A stretch of 64,000 nt of DNA, from assembly GCA_035405645.1 (NCBI GenBank), contig DAONJL010000003.1, forward strand, positions 67,266-131,265. Direction: 5' to 3'. The DNA is from DAONJL01 sp035405645 [NCBI: bacterium]. GTDB lineage: Bacteria; JAGOBX01; DAONJL01. A program made the translations under genes and the position numbers. The notes below the pieces were generated by a model that saw only the letters and a list, made by a program, of their open reading frames with translations, did not search any database and was not told the origin of the DNA. Positions 35,629 to 44,861 of this stretch are shown in pieces. Numbering within the stretch: the first letter of the stretch is position 1; every line of letters begins with the position of its first letter.

Positions 35629-36205
35629 CTTTAATTCTCATTTCATTTTCTGTAATATAACCATCTAATTGTACATCGTTTGGCTCATTAATAATTTTAT
35701 TAATAATTTGAAAACTATATGCTAAACCAATTTTTAATTTTGTTATATGTTCTTTTAAAAACTTATCAAAATAACCAGCACCATAACCAATGCGATTAAA
35801 ATTATTATCAAAAACAATACCAGGCACAAATATAATTTCAAAATCAATATTTATATCATTATTTAATGGTTCATAAATTTTATATCTTCCAATTTTTAAT
35901 AAATTTATATCAAATAATTGCACCGGCAAAATAATTTTTTTTTCAATATTTATTTTTGGAACTGTAATCTTATAATTTTCATTTAATAATATTTTTATTA
36001 ATTCAAAAGTATCAACTTCATTTTCTTTTGAAACATAAATAAAAATAGATTTTAAATTATTTTTTTTAATAAAATCAAGAACATTTATTTTAATTTTGTG
36101 ATTATAATCAGATAGCAGATTTTTATCATAATTCTGGCGAATAGCAAGAAATTTTTTTCTTAAATGAACTTTTGATAATTCAGTCAGGTTAGCAAAATCA
36201 TTCAT
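35612..36205 (-). CDS. 5-formyltetrahydrofolate cyclo-ligase family protein
   Basis: 197 residues. Opens KVHLRKKFLAIRQNY as the family does (K.xlR......R). Further motifs: FIYVSKENEVDTFELIKILL, and the substrate/metal region IIFVPGIVFDNNFNRIGYGAGYFDKFL (about 130-156), matching the consensus PGvAFD..G.RlGrGgGyYDrfL. The enzyme uses ATP to turn 5-formyl-THF into methenyl-THF. Overlaps neighbours on both sides (4 and 17 bases). Confidence 0.9.
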   Translation of the reverse strand: MNDFANLTELSKVHLRKKFLAIRQNYDKNLLSDYNHKIKINVLDFIKKNNLKSIFIYVSKENEVDTFELIKILLNENYKITVPKINIEKKIILPVQLFDINLLKIGRYKIYEPLNNDINIDFEIIFVPGIVFDNNFNRIGYGAGYFDKFLKEHITKLKIGLAYSFQIINKIINEPNDVQLDGYITENEMRIKDGKRF

Positions 36206-36534
36206 TTTTGAAATTCTTGTTCATTATAATTAAAATCAAATTTTGATCTTCCAAATAGCCAACGCGGTATATCCCAGGTGCCCCAAAATAAATATAAAAA
36301 GAATAAGAATATAAATAAAAATAAAATAAAAATTGCTGTTCTAATCATAGGTTGATGTCCATACCATTCTTTATATAATGGTTTTGATTTTTTTATTTTT
36401 ATCTTTTTATATTGACCATCTTTATCTAAATTTATTACTTTTACTTCTCTACCTATTAATTTTGAGTAAAATTTTTTAATATAAAAAAATAATTTTGATA
36501 AAATGAATTTTAATATATTTAGTATCTTTTTCAT
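36202..36534 (-). CDS. Small membrane protein, unknown
   Basis: 110 residues, not recognised. A basic N-terminal half (many Lys, an amphipathic stretch at 1-25), a single strong membrane segment at about 67-86 (IRTAIFILFLFIFLFFLYLFW), then an aromatic stretch TWDIPRWLFG and a short polar tail. The reading frame is fixed by 4-base overlaps with both neighbours, which makes it a real gene. Confidence 0.65.
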   Translation of the reverse strand: MKKILNILKFILSKLFFYIKKFYSKLIGREVKVINLDKDGQYKKIKIKKSKPLYKEWYGHQPMIRTAIFILFLFIFLFFLYLFWGTWDIPRWLFGRSKFDFNYNEQEFQK

Positions 36535-37040
36535 AATTTTACTTTAATTTTTTTTATAATTAAATTTGTTAAAAAAGCATTCAATAAACCTGTAAAAAAA
36601 GAAAAAATATACATATATTGATAATAATACAATATATTTATTTGTTTTGCAATAAAAATTGCTAAAAAAGTAAAAAGTAAAAATGAATTTAAAATCGAAC
36701 CTGCTGAACTAATAGAATAAATTGAAATAAATTTAGAAAGATAATAAAATAAAAGATATTGAAAAAGAATTGAAAAAAAATTTGAAAAAATTGAAGCATA
36801 AAAAATAAGTGAAAAAAAAGTTCCACTTAAAATTGAACCTATTATTATTTTTAATATATTTATTCCTAATATTTCTAATAATGAAAAATTATTAAAAATC
36901 AGAAATAAAGTGATAATATGTGAAAAACCAAATCTTAAAAAAGGGATAGGTAATTTTATAATATTTTCAATATAATAAATAAGCGAACTTATAATCAATA
37001 TTAGAGACCAGAAAGCAATTTTATTATTTTGTGATAGCAT
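36531..37040 (-). CDS. Gx-transporter/heptaprenyl diphosphate synthase component I-like membrane protein
   Basis: 169 residues with about five membrane segments. Contains YYIENIIKLPIPFLRFGFSHIITLF, close to the family pattern of an ExxxP.PxxR.GLAN opening, then the LLEILGINILKIIIGSILSGTF segment and a GSILNSFL segment. Pfam calls this family Hpre_diP_synt_I; it is now viewed as a membrane component of unknown cargo. It follows a NusG-domain-II protein with a 17-base overlap, the standard pairing for these two families. Confidence 0.75.
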   Translation of the reverse strand: MLSQNNKIAFWSLILIISSLIYYIENIIKLPIPFLRFGFSHIITLFLIFNNFSLLEILGINILKIIIGSILSGTFFSLIFYASIFSNFFSILFQYLLFYYLSKFISIYSISSAGSILNSFLLFTFLAIFIAKQINILYYYQYMYIFSFFTGLLNAFLTNLIIKKIKVKL

Positions 37041-37386
37041 CTAAGTTTTTATCTTTATCTTCATTTTCAATTGTAATAAAAATTCCATTTGGTGCGCAAA
37101 TTATTATTTGATTTTCTTTATATATTTTACCTGTTTTTATACATAATTTATTTGGACAAGGTGATTCAAGCATTTCTACACTTCTATTTGATATTTTTAT
37201 TTTACTTATTCCTATTTTACCTTTAATTGTTAGAATCTGGTCTTCACTTAATTTTAATATTTGTGTTGTTTCAGGACTCACAATTTTTACATATCTTTTT
37301 GAATATTTGAATTTTTGTGGTTTTAAAAAAAAGAATACATAAAAAATAAATAATACTAAAAAAAATATTATATCATATTTTTTCAT
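37024..37386 (-). CDS. NusG domain II-like membrane-anchored protein
   Basis: 120 residues: one N-terminal membrane segment (5-22), then a small beta domain with the signature SPCPNKLCIKTGKI (about 76-89) and IICAPNGIFITIE. This matches the stand-alone NusG_II family with its CPxxxCxxxG motif; it is not the transcription factor NusG. It faces outside the inner membrane. Usually beside Gx-transporter and ApbE/FMN-binding genes; here only the Gx partner is present. Confidence 0.82.
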   Translation of the reverse strand: MKKYDIIFFLVLFIFYVFFFLKPQKFKYSKRYVKIVSPETTQILKLSEDQILTIKGKIGISKIKISNRSVEMLESPCPNKLCIKTGKIYKENQIIICAPNGIFITIENEDKDKNLDAITK

Positions 37387-37388
37387 TT

Positions 37389-38297
37389 TTATCTTTTATG
37401 AAATTTATTATACATTTCAATTAGTTTTTCTTTTGAAATATGTGTATATATTTGTGTTGATGATAAACTTCTATGACCAAGTAATTCCTGAACAATTCTT
37501 ATATTTGCTCCATTATTTAATAAATGAGTTGCAAATGTATGTCTAAATGTATGTGGCGAAATTTTTTTTTGGATTGCTGCATTTTTAACTATTTTATTTA
37601 TTAAGAATCGGACGCCTCTTGCAGTTAGTCGTTCGCCTAAATGATTTAAAAATAAAGCACCATCATCATCAACTTTCCCTATTTTATCTAAAAAGAGTTT
37701 TCTGTATTCTAAATATATTGGAAATAATTCTTTTACAATCTTACCAAAAAAAACATATCTTTCTCGATTTCCTTTTCCTAATATTTTTATTGAATTATTA
37801 TCAAGTAGAATATCTTGAATATTTATTCGCAAGCATTCACTTATTCGCATTCCAGTTGAATACAATAATTCAAGTAAAAATTTATTTCGTATATTCAAAT
37901 AAGAATCCTGTTCAATAGAATTTAATATTTGCTCTATCTCTTTAATAAACAAAAATTTTGGTAAATTTTTATCTCTTTTTGGATATGTTATTTTATCTGC
38001 TTCATTTATTTTTATTATTCCTTCTCTTAATAAAAATTTCATATATGATTTTATTGTTGATAATTTTCTGGAAATTGTTGAACTTTTTTTATTTTGTGAT
38101 TTTAATTCACCTAAATAATTTCTTATCATTTTGTAATTTATTTCATCAGTTTTTTTTATGTTATAATTTGCTTCTAAAAAATTCCAGAATTCTGTTAAAT
38201 CAAGGTTATAATTAAGTATTGTATGTTCTGAAGCATTTTTTTCAATTTTTAAATATCTATTAAATTGTTCAAAATAATAATATTCTTTGATATTCAT
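37389..38297 (-). CDS. Tyrosine recombinase XerC/XerD
   Basis: 302 residues, the Xer length. The SAM-like N-terminal domain (YLKIEKNASEHTILNYNLDL) is followed by a catalytic domain with the full set: Arg in STGMRISECL, Lys in GKGNRERYVF, His-x-x-Arg in SPHTFRHTFATHLL, His in LGHRSLSSTQ, and nucleophile Tyr in TQIYTHIS. Most likely the chromosome-dimer recombinase acting at dif. Its place inside an envelope operon gives no hint of a mobile element. It overlaps the heptosyltransferase gene by 4 bases. Confidence 0.93.
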   Translation of the reverse strand: MNIKEYYYFEQFNRYLKIEKNASEHTILNYNLDLTEFWNFLEANYNIKKTDEINYKMIRNYLGELKSQNKKSSTISRKLSTIKSYMKFLLREGIIKINEADKITYPKRDKNLPKFLFIKEIEQILNSIEQDSYLNIRNKFLLELLYSTGMRISECLRINIQDILLDNNSIKILGKGNRERYVFFGKIVKELFPIYLEYRKLFLDKIGKVDDDGALFLNHLGERLTARGVRFLINKIVKNAAIQKKISPHTFRHTFATHLLNNGANIRIVQELLGHRSLSSTQIYTHISKEKLIEMYNKFHKR

Positions 38298-39286
38298 AAT
38301 AATTTTAAAGCTGCATTATAAACATCATTAACCGTAATTTGATACATACAATCATAAGTATTTAACGGGCAAATTCGTTTCATACATGGACTACAATTTA
38401 ATTGTTTATATAAAATTATTTTTTTCCCCGTAAAAGGAAAAGTAGTATTTATATTAGTAGAACCAAAAATAGCAAGCACAGGAGTGCCCACAGCAGCAGC
38501 AATATGCATAGGTCCTGAATCATTAGCAATAAATAATTTACATCGTTGTATTAATGCAGCAAGAAAGTCTAAAGTAGTTTTTCCAACTAATAATATATCA
38601 TTTTCATCAAAATATTTTTTTATCTGTTCTATTGTTTTTTGTTCACCACTTCCACCGAACCATACAATTTTATAATTATGTTTTTTTAGTTTATTAGCAG
38701 TTTCAGCAAAATATTCAGGTATCCATCTTTTAGCAGGACCAAAATATGCACCTGGATGAATTCCAATATAATTATTTTCTGGTAATATTTCTTTTGCTTT
38801 TTGTTTGATACTTTCAGATAATTCTAAAAATAATTCAATTTGATTTATTTTACAACCTAAATATTTTGCTATTTCTAAATAAATATATATTTGATGTTTA
38901 TTTAATAATTCTTTTGTAAATTTTAATCTATCCGTTAAAAAAAAAGAACGAAATTGTGCAGCAAACCCAATTCGACGATTAGCACCAGATAAAAAACAAA
39001 AAAAAGCAGAAGAAAATGATTTTGGTAATGCAATAGCAATATCAAAATTTTCTGCTCTTAATCTTTTTATTAATTGAAAATAATCTTTCTTATTTTCTGG
39101 ATACTCTAAAATTTCATCTAATGCAGAATTATAATTGTATAAATCTTTTACCCATTTTTTTACTACTAATACAATATATGCGTTTTTAAATTTTTGGCGT
39201 AATGAATAAAGAAAAGGTAAAATCATAATAGCATCGCCAATCCAATTAACTCCACGAATTAAAATTTTTATTTTTTCTTTTTCCAT
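38294..39286 (-). CDS. waaF: LPS heptosyltransferase II-like protein (GT9)
   Basis: 330 residues. Start KILIRGVNWIGDAIMILPFLYSLR is the WaaF pattern. Further: IGIHPGAYFGPAKRWIPEYFA (about 177-197), KIVWFGGSGE (about 215), FIANDSGPMHIAAAVGTPVLAIFG (about 255-278) and a Cys-bearing tail CSPCMKRICPLNTYDCM typical of WaaF. Transfers ADP-heptose to the first inner-core heptose. It indicates an LPS with a heptose core. Next to a Kdo/WaaP-like kinase gene, 3 bases away. Confidence 0.9.
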   Translation of the reverse strand: MEKEKIKILIRGVNWIGDAIMILPFLYSLRQKFKNAYIVLVVKKWVKDLYNYNSALDEILEYPENKKDYFQLIKRLRAENFDIAIALPKSFSSAFFCFLSGANRRIGFAAQFRSFFLTDRLKFTKELLNKHQIYIYLEIAKYLGCKINQIELFLELSESIKQKAKEILPENNYIGIHPGAYFGPAKRWIPEYFAETANKLKKHNYKIVWFGGSGEQKTIEQIKKYFDENDILLVGKTTLDFLAALIQRCKLFIANDSGPMHIAAAVGTPVLAIFGSTNINTTFPFTGKKIILYKQLNCSPCMKRICPLNTYDCMYQITVNDVYNAALKLL

Positions 39287-39289
39287 ATT

Positions 39290-40012
39290 TTACATTAGTT
39301 TGATTAAAATTTTTTTTATTATTTTATTTAAGTCAAAATTATAGTTCAATAATATTTTATTTAATATTTCCTCATCACTTATAAGATTATTTTTTTTTAG
39401 AGAACCATAAAAACGAAAAATATTTAATAAAAAAAAGAATCTATGAAAATTAAAAATTTTTTTGCTTTTATTAAAATCAATTATTAAAATTTCATCATTT
39501 TTTAAAAGAATATTTTTAACCTGCAAATCATTATGGAAAATATTGTATTTAAAAATTAGTTCATAGAATTTATTAGTTATTTTTTCAAAAAATTCAAAAT
39601 CAATTTTTTGATTTTGTTCTTTTAAATATGTATATAAATTTTTAGCATTTGCTTCTATTGTTAAATAATAGGAATTATAAAAATATTTTTTTTTAATAAT
39701 AAAAACACCAATAGGTTTAATGGTAGCAAAATTATTATAAAATAAATAATTATGTAATATAAATTCATTTATAAATCGACTATATAAAAAAAATTTATTA
39801 TTTAAAAAAGAAAAAAGACCACCATGAAAATTTTGTCTAACCATTATTTTTTTGTTTTCAAAAATAAAATAAAAAATTTTTTGACGACCTGAATATTCAC
39901 TTTCCTGTAATTTATTAAAAAAATTTTTTTCACTTATTAAATTTAGAATATTTTTAAATTTACTATTTAAAAAAATAATAAAATGTTTTTGATAAATTTT
40001 AATAATTTTCAT
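39290..40012 (-). CDS. Lipopolysaccharide kinase (Kdo/WaaP) family protein
   Basis: 240 residues. Protein-kinase-like fold with a glycine-poor N lobe and the catalytic loop FHNDLQVKNILL (about 157-168), which fits HxDxxxxN, followed by the metal-binding IIDFNKSKKI (about 173) with DFN in place of DFG. This is the pattern of Kdo kinase and WaaP, which phosphorylate inner-core sugars. The early IMVRQNFHGGLFSF segment also fits (RxYxHGGLL). Overlaps the malic enzyme by 14 bases. Exact target, Kdo or heptose, not resolved. Confidence 0.8.
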   Translation of the reverse strand: MKIIKIYQKHFIIFLNSKFKNILNLISEKNFFNKLQESEYSGRQKIFYFIFENKKIMVRQNFHGGLFSFLNNKFFLYSRFINEFILHNYLFYNNFATIKPIGVFIIKKKYFYNSYYLTIEANAKNLYTYLKEQNQKIDFEFFEKITNKFYELIFKYNIFHNDLQVKNILLKNDEILIIDFNKSKKIFNFHRFFFLLNIFRFYGSLKKNNLISDEEILNKILLNYNFDLNKIIKKILIKLM

Positions 40013-41159
40013 TTTCCTTTAATACAGAAATTTTTTTAATTATGGTAGGAATAATCCGCTCATCAAATACATCAGGTATAATAAATTTTTCATTTAATTC
40101 ATTATCTGAAATAATAGAAGCAATTGCTTCTGCTGTTGTTAATTTTATTTTTTCAGTAATTTTTTTTATGTTATTTACAAATGCTGCTTTGAAAATACCC
40201 GGAAAACACAAAACATTATTTATTTGATTTGGATAATCACTTCTACCAGTGGCAACTATTTTAGCATATTTTTTTGATATTTCATAAGGTATCTCAGGAA
40301 TAGGATTTGCCAGAGAAAATATTATTGAATTTTTATTCATTTTTTTTATTGCTTCTTCTGAAACTAAATTAGGACCTGAAACACCAATAAAAACATCTGC
40401 ACCATTTAATGCTGTGTTAATATCACCTTTTAAATTTTCAGGATTTGTATTATTAGCAATCCATTCTTTGCTATGGTTCATATTTTCTTTTCTACCTTTA
40501 TAAATTATACCATTTTTATCACAGCAAATAATTTCATTTATGCCTTTACTTATTAAAATTTTAATAATTGCAACACCAGCAGCCCCAGCACCAAGAATAG
40601 CAACTCTAATATTATTAAAATTTTTATTTACTAATTTTAATGAGTTAATTAAACCAGCGAGCACAACTACAGCAGTTCCATGCTGGTCATCGTGAAAAAC
40701 AGGAATATCAAGTTCATTAATAAGTTGAGATTCAATTTCAAAACAGCGTGGTGCTGAAATATCTTCAAGATTTATTCCGCCAAAACCAACACTAATTTTT
40801 TTTACAATATTTATTATTTCTTTTACATCAGTTGTATCTAAACAAATAGGATAAGCATCAATATTAGCAAATCTTTTAAATAACATAGCCTTGCCTTCCA
40901 TTACAGGTAAAGCAGCAGCAGGTCCAATATTACCGAGTCCTAAAACAGCAGTTCCATCTGTCACAACAGCAACTGAGTTTTTTTTAATTGTATAATTATA
41001 AATTTCATCTTTATTTTGTGCTATTATTTCACATACTTTTGCAACACCAGGCGTATATGCAATTGATAATTCTTTTCTGCTTTTTAAGTCTATCCTGTTT
41101 TTTATCTCTATTTTTCCATATTTGTGATAATTCAAAATTTCTTGTAAATTATTATTCAT
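39999..41159 (-). CDS. NAD(P)-dependent malic enzyme (short bacterial form)
   Basis: 386 residues, the malic domain plus NAD domain without the phosphotransacetylase tail of MaeB. Motifs: [15 protein letters not shown] (about 31-45, catalytic Tyr), [31 protein letters not shown] (metal-binding Asp pair, about 153-167) and the nucleotide loop [13 protein letters not shown]. Decarboxylates malate to pyruvate with NAD(P) reduction. Why it sits among LPS genes is unclear. AAAGGAAG precedes the ATG. Confidence 0.92.
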   Translation of the reverse strand: MNNNLQEILNYHKYGKIEIKNRIDLKSRKELSIAYTPGVAKVCEIIAQNKDEIYNYTIKKNSVAVVTDGTAVLGLGNIGPAAALPVMEGKAMLFKRFANIDAYPICLDTTDVKEIINIVKKISVGFGGINLEDISAPRCFEIESQLINELDIPVFHDDQHGTAVVVLAGLINSLKLVNKNFNNIRVAILGAGAAGVAIIKILISKGINEIICCDKNGIIYKGRKENMNHSKEWIANNTNPENLKGDINTALNGADVFIGVSGPNLVSEEAIKKMNKNSIIFSLANPIPEIPYEISKKYAKIVATGRSDYPNQINNVLCFPGIFKAAFVNNIKKITEKIKLTTAEAIASIISDNELNEKFIIPDVFDERIIPTIIKKISVLKENENY

Positions 41160-41179
41160 TTTTTTCTTCCTTTCTTAAG

Positions 41180-42904
41180 TTATATAATTTTTTCTTCTAA
41201 TTCTTTTATTATTTTTTCAATTAAATCTTCATTTATTTGATAATCATTTTTAAATAATAAAAATTTATAATTCCAATGATTTATATCATTTTTATTCATT
41301 ATTGAATTATTTATTATTTCATAAATTTTTTCTAAATAAATTTCTTTATGTTCTTTAATGTTATTTATTCTTTTATAAAATGTTTCAATTTTTTTCTTTT
41401 CACTATTTAAATTAATTTTTATTAAATTCACAATTTCATTATAATTATAATGAAAATTTTTGTCATCACAAATTTTTTTGATTTTTTGAAATTTATCAAA
41501 ATTTAATGAATTAAATTTTTTTATTATTTTTTCAAATTTTTCAAAAGGAGCATTTTTAAGCAATAGCCCTTCATCAGAACAATTTATACAATTAAGATTA
41601 TTTATTTTTATTTGTTCATCAAAAATATTATACCAGCAAATTAAATCATCAGAAGTATAAATTATTTTATTATTTTGAATTATTTGTTTTTGAAGATATG
41701 AATTATTAAATAAAAAATTTTCAATTGTATTAAATTTGTTTAAAGAATTAAGAATAAATTCTAATTTTTCATTTGCTGTAGTTTTATTATAAGAAAAAAT
41801 ATTTTTAGAACCAAAATCACAGCCAATAAAAATAAGAGGAGAGCATCCGAGTTGAACAGCAAAATCAAGTGAACAAATTGACACGCTGCCAGATACAGCA
41901 ATTTTTCCAGTTTTGTTTGTTATTTCATCAATATAATTAAGTAAAGGATGACCATAATTAAAAACAAAAATATTTTCATTAAATAAATTAAATACTTCAT
42001 TCATTATCAAAGGCATAGCAACTAAAAAAGAAGAATTATAATTTAAGCCACAAAGAAATTTTAGAATGATATTTTGTGCATCTATAGCGAGAATAAAATC
42101 AGGAATAATATTATTATTAATTAAAGCACGAACAGAAGAATCCATAGCAATAATGATAAATTTATTTTGATTTTCTTTTAATAAAGAAATATTTTTATCA
42201 AGCGAAGGACCAGCCCCAATAATTAGTGCTGGTAAATTAAGAAATAAATTTTGTAATTTTGAAATATCATTTGTTTTTAAATATAATTGTAGATTTTTGA
42301 AAATATTTTTTTCCCATACTTCTTTAAATAGTGATAAAGTATTATAGTTTTTTAATGATGTCTGTGTAATAATATTAAAATTATTCCGAATTTTATCATA
42401 ATATTCATTATGAAATTTTGTTTGTTCATTGTTTTCTATTAATGTTAGATTTGTATATAATAATATTCCAAAATGTCTTTCAATTATTTTATTTATTTCT
42501 TCTACATTTTGATTAATAATAAAACAAATATTTTTTTTATTAAAAAAATCAGCGTAATCAAATTCAGAAATAAAGTAATTAAAATAATTTAAATCATAAT
42601 CAATAACAACAAAATGTTTATAAGGATATTTATTTAATAAAATTTTTAAATAAAAACCCGTACCTATACCAAAAATAATTATTAGATGAGATTTAGAAAA
42701 ATCAGAATTATTTAATTGATATAATTCTGCTGGTAAATTATTATGAATGAAAGAATTAGTATTTTCATTAAATACATTTATTAAATGTTCTGATATTTTA
42801 ATTTTTTTAAAATTAGTTGATTTAAAATTATTTAAAATTTTTTTAAATAAATAATTATGATTAGCAGAAATAGCGTGTAAATTTTTTTCAAGTATTGTTG
42901 TCAT
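41180..42904 (-). CDS. DUF115/MptE-like protein of the motility accessory factor (Maf) type
   Basis: 574 residues. The central segment LPALIIGAGPSLDKNISLL (about 224-242), then FIIIAMDSSVRALINNNIIPDF and ILAIDAQN, is the core of the 6-hydroxymethylpterin-pyrophosphokinase-like/DUF115 domain. An IAVSGSVSICSLDFAVQLGCSPLIFIG segment follows, also typical. Maf proteins transfer nonulosonic acids (pseudaminic or legionaminic) to flagellins. No flagellin or nonulosonate gene is in the window, so the acceptor may be another surface polymer. Lys/Asn-rich ends. Overlaps the transporter gene by 4 bases. Confidence 0.8.
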   Translation of the reverse strand: MTTILEKNLHAISANHNYLFKKILNNFKSTNFKKIKISEHLINVFNENTNSFIHNNLPAELYQLNNSDFSKSHLIIIFGIGTGFYLKILLNKYPYKHFVVIDYDLNYFNYFISEFDYADFFNKKNICFIINQNVEEINKIIERHFGILLYTNLTLIENNEQTKFHNEYYDKIRNNFNIITQTSLKNYNTLSLFKEVWEKNIFKNLQLYLKTNDISKLQNLFLNLPALIIGAGPSLDKNISLLKENQNKFIIIAMDSSVRALINNNIIPDFILAIDAQNIILKFLCGLNYNSSFLVAMPLIMNEVFNLFNENIFVFNYGHPLLNYIDEITNKTGKIAVSGSVSICSLDFAVQLGCSPLIFIGCDFGSKNIFSYNKTTANEKLEFILNSLNKFNTIENFLFNNSYLQKQIIQNNKIIYTSDDLICWYNIFDEQIKINNLNCINCSDEGLLLKNAPFEKFEKIIKKFNSLNFDKFQKIKKICDDKNFHYNYNEIVNLIKINLNSEKKKIETFYKRINNIKEHKEIYLEKIYEIINNSIMNKNDINHWNYKFLLFKNDYQINEDLIEKIIKELEEKII

Positions 42905-44559
42905 TGATTATTTTTATTTTTAATTGCTTTTAAAAAACAGATGATAAAACTACTTGTTAAAACAGAAAAACCAAAAGCAGCCATTAAAGAAACTGATGTA
43001 TCAAATTTAATTTTAAATATAGAAAAGAAAATAAGACCAATAATAATGAAAATAAAAGGATACCAGAATTTAGCCAGAATAAAAGATAAAGAAATAAGTA
43101 AAAAAACTAAGCCCCAACCAATAATATTAATTAGTTGACTTGGATAACCTTCATAAGGTTTTTTAAATTCTTCAATTGCTGTCAAAAGAATTAAAATGAA
43201 TAATACAGAAGGAATAACAATTCTAATTAAATCATCCCACCAGCGTGCTAATTTGATTTCAGAGTTTTCAGAAATTTCCTGACGAAATTTAACAATATCA
43301 TAAAAATAACCAATAAGCAAACAATTTAAAAGACCAATAATAACGAGACCAAAATTAGTCATCCAGTGGTCAACAATATCAAGCCAGATAAGACCAGCTT
43401 GAGTAGTAAATAATAAACCACAAATAAAACAAAGAAAGCAGAAAAACATTGTAACAAACTTACGATTAAATATTTTAAATTCATCTAAGAAACTTGTAAT
43501 AACACCTTCAACAAGTGAAAATAGCGAATCAATACCGAGTGATAAAAGAGTAAGAAAAAAGATAATACCAAAAATAGATTGAATAAAATTGCCACCCGGT
43601 AAAGTAGCAATAGCAGCAGGATAAGTAATAAAAGCTAAACCCGGACCACTTATTGGTAAATTTTCAATAGGAATATTTTTTTGAAAAGAGAAAAAACCAA
43701 TAGTGCTGAAAACAACAAAGCCAGCAAAAAAAGCAGTAAACGCATCAACAATTGAAGTTAGAAAAGCATTGTTAACGATTTCAGATTTTTTTGCTTGATA
43801 AGAAGCATAAGAAATCATAATTCCACATCCAAGCGATAAAGAGAAAAATATTTGACTATAAGCATCGAGCCATACTCTTGGATTAAGTAATTTAGACCAA
43901 TCAGGCGTTAAATAATATTTTATTCCTAAACCAGCACCATTTAATGTTGCTGATCTAATGAAAAGAAGAATTAATAAAATTATAGGTAAAGGAACAGTAA
44001 TCATTACAACTTTGCCAACTCTAACAACGCCTTTATAAATAATAAAATAAACAGAGAGCCAGGTAATAGCAAGACCAATAACAATTTTAAAATTTATACT
44101 GCCGAGTGTGAAAGGATTGTTATCAGATGGAACTAAAAGATTTAAAAATTTTTCAAAAAAGAATTGTTTTTCAATTCCTTTCCAGGCGATAGAAAAAGAA
44201 AAATAAGTGTAGACCCAGCACCATGCCATAACAATTGCATAATAGATAGAAATAATAAGCGCAATTAAAATAGCCCACCACCCAACAAATTTAAAATTTT
44301 TTCTGATTTTTTCTATAGATTGTGGGGGTCCTTCTTGAAATAATTGACCAATACCGTATTCCAAAATCATTAAAGGAATACCAGCAGTAAAAAGAGCAAG
44401 AAAATAAGGAATTAAAAAAGCGCCACCACCATTTTTATATGCAATAAAAGGGAAACGCCATAAATTTCCAAGCCCAACAGCTGAACCAATCGCAGCCATA
44501 ATAAAAGCAAATCTTGTTGACCATCTTTCTCTGTTTTCTGATAATAAATTATTTTCCAT
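42901..44559 (-). CDS. Sodium-dependent neurotransmitter:sodium symporter (NSS/SNF) family transporter
   Basis: 552 residues, about 12 membrane helices. The first helix has the Na+/substrate site GSAVGLGNLWRFPFIAYKNGGGAFLIPY (about 24-51), the clearest family signature. Further: LGCGIMISYASY in TM6 and PAAIATLPGGNF. LeuT-like proteins take up amino acids with sodium. Probable first gene of the long minus-strand cluster: AGAGGTGA lies before the ATG and a promoter 95 bases upstream. Confidence 0.95.
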   Translation of the reverse strand: MENNLLSENRERWSTRFAFIMAAIGSAVGLGNLWRFPFIAYKNGGGAFLIPYFLALFTAGIPLMILEYGIGQLFQEGPPQSIEKIRKNFKFVGWWAILIALIISIYYAIVMAWCWVYTYFSFSIAWKGIEKQFFFEKFLNLLVPSDNNPFTLGSINFKIVIGLAITWLSVYFIIYKGVVRVGKVVMITVPLPIILLILLFIRSATLNGAGLGIKYYLTPDWSKLLNPRVWLDAYSQIFFSLSLGCGIMISYASYQAKKSEIVNNAFLTSIVDAFTAFFAGFVVFSTIGFFSFQKNIPIENLPISGPGLAFITYPAAIATLPGGNFIQSIFGIIFFLTLLSLGIDSLFSLVEGVITSFLDEFKIFNRKFVTMFFCFLCFICGLLFTTQAGLIWLDIVDHWMTNFGLVIIGLLNCLLIGYFYDIVKFRQEISENSEIKLARWWDDLIRIVIPSVLFILILLTAIEEFKKPYEGYPSQLINIIGWGLVFLLISLSFILAKFWYPFIFIIIGLIFFSIFKIKFDTSVSLMAAFGFSVLTSSFIICFLKAIKNKNNQ

Positions 44560-44653
44560 AATTTCACCTCTTAATTAAGTTTTAATTTGGTGAAAATAAT
44601 AAATTATTTAATAAAATAATTTTTTAATTACAAACAAAAAATAATTTTTAAAA

Positions 44654-44682
44654 AGAATAAAAAAACAAAAATTTAAAGTCAA
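44654..44682 (-). promoter_or_regulatory. Possible promoter of the 14-gene minus-strand cluster
   Basis: On the minus strand TTGACT (44677-44682), 17-base spacer, TATTCT (44654-44659). The -35 is good and the -10 matches four of six. Nothing better lies upstream of the transporter gene. Confidence 0.45.
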
Positions 44683-44728
44683 GAAAAAATAAATAAATGA
44701 AAAATTTTCAAAAAATTAAAAAAGTTAT

Positions 44729-44757
44729 TGACAGAAAAATTTATTTAATATATAATT
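44729..44757 (+). promoter_or_regulatory. Consensus promoter of tRNA-Pro
   Basis: TTGACA (44729-44734), 17-base spacer, TATAAT (44752-44757). Full match to both sigma-70 hexamers; about 20 bases of leader before the tRNA. Confidence 0.85.
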
Positions 44758-44783
44758 AAAAAATTAAAATCATTAAATATAAA

Positions 44784-44861
44784 CGGGCGGTGGCTCAGTC
44801 CGGCTAGAGCACTCGGCTTGGGACCGAGGGGTCGTAGGTTCAAATCCTATCCGCCCGACCA
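44784..44861 (+). tRNA. tRNA-Pro (UGG)
   Basis: Acceptor stem CGGGCGG (44784-44790) pairs with CCGCCCG (44851-44857), then A and encoded CCA (44859-44861). D arm GCTCAGTCCGGCTAGAGC. Anticodon stem CTCGG/CCGAG with loop CTTGGGA, giving anticodon TGG and G37, as in proline tRNAs. T arm CGTAGGTTCAAATCCTATC-like with GTTCAAAT. UGG reads all four proline codons. A single-gene transcript by its promoter. Confidence 0.97.

Noticed and set aside
37024-37386. Transcription factor NusG
   Set aside because: Only the domain-II-like part is present, with a membrane anchor and CPxxxC motif; it is the stand-alone NusG_II family.
37389-38297. Xer-type recombinase as integrase of a mobile element
   Set aside because: Full-length housekeeping-type Xer embedded by overlapping ends in an operon; no attachment repeats or phage genes. 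The tRNA-Pro at 44784 is not next to it.
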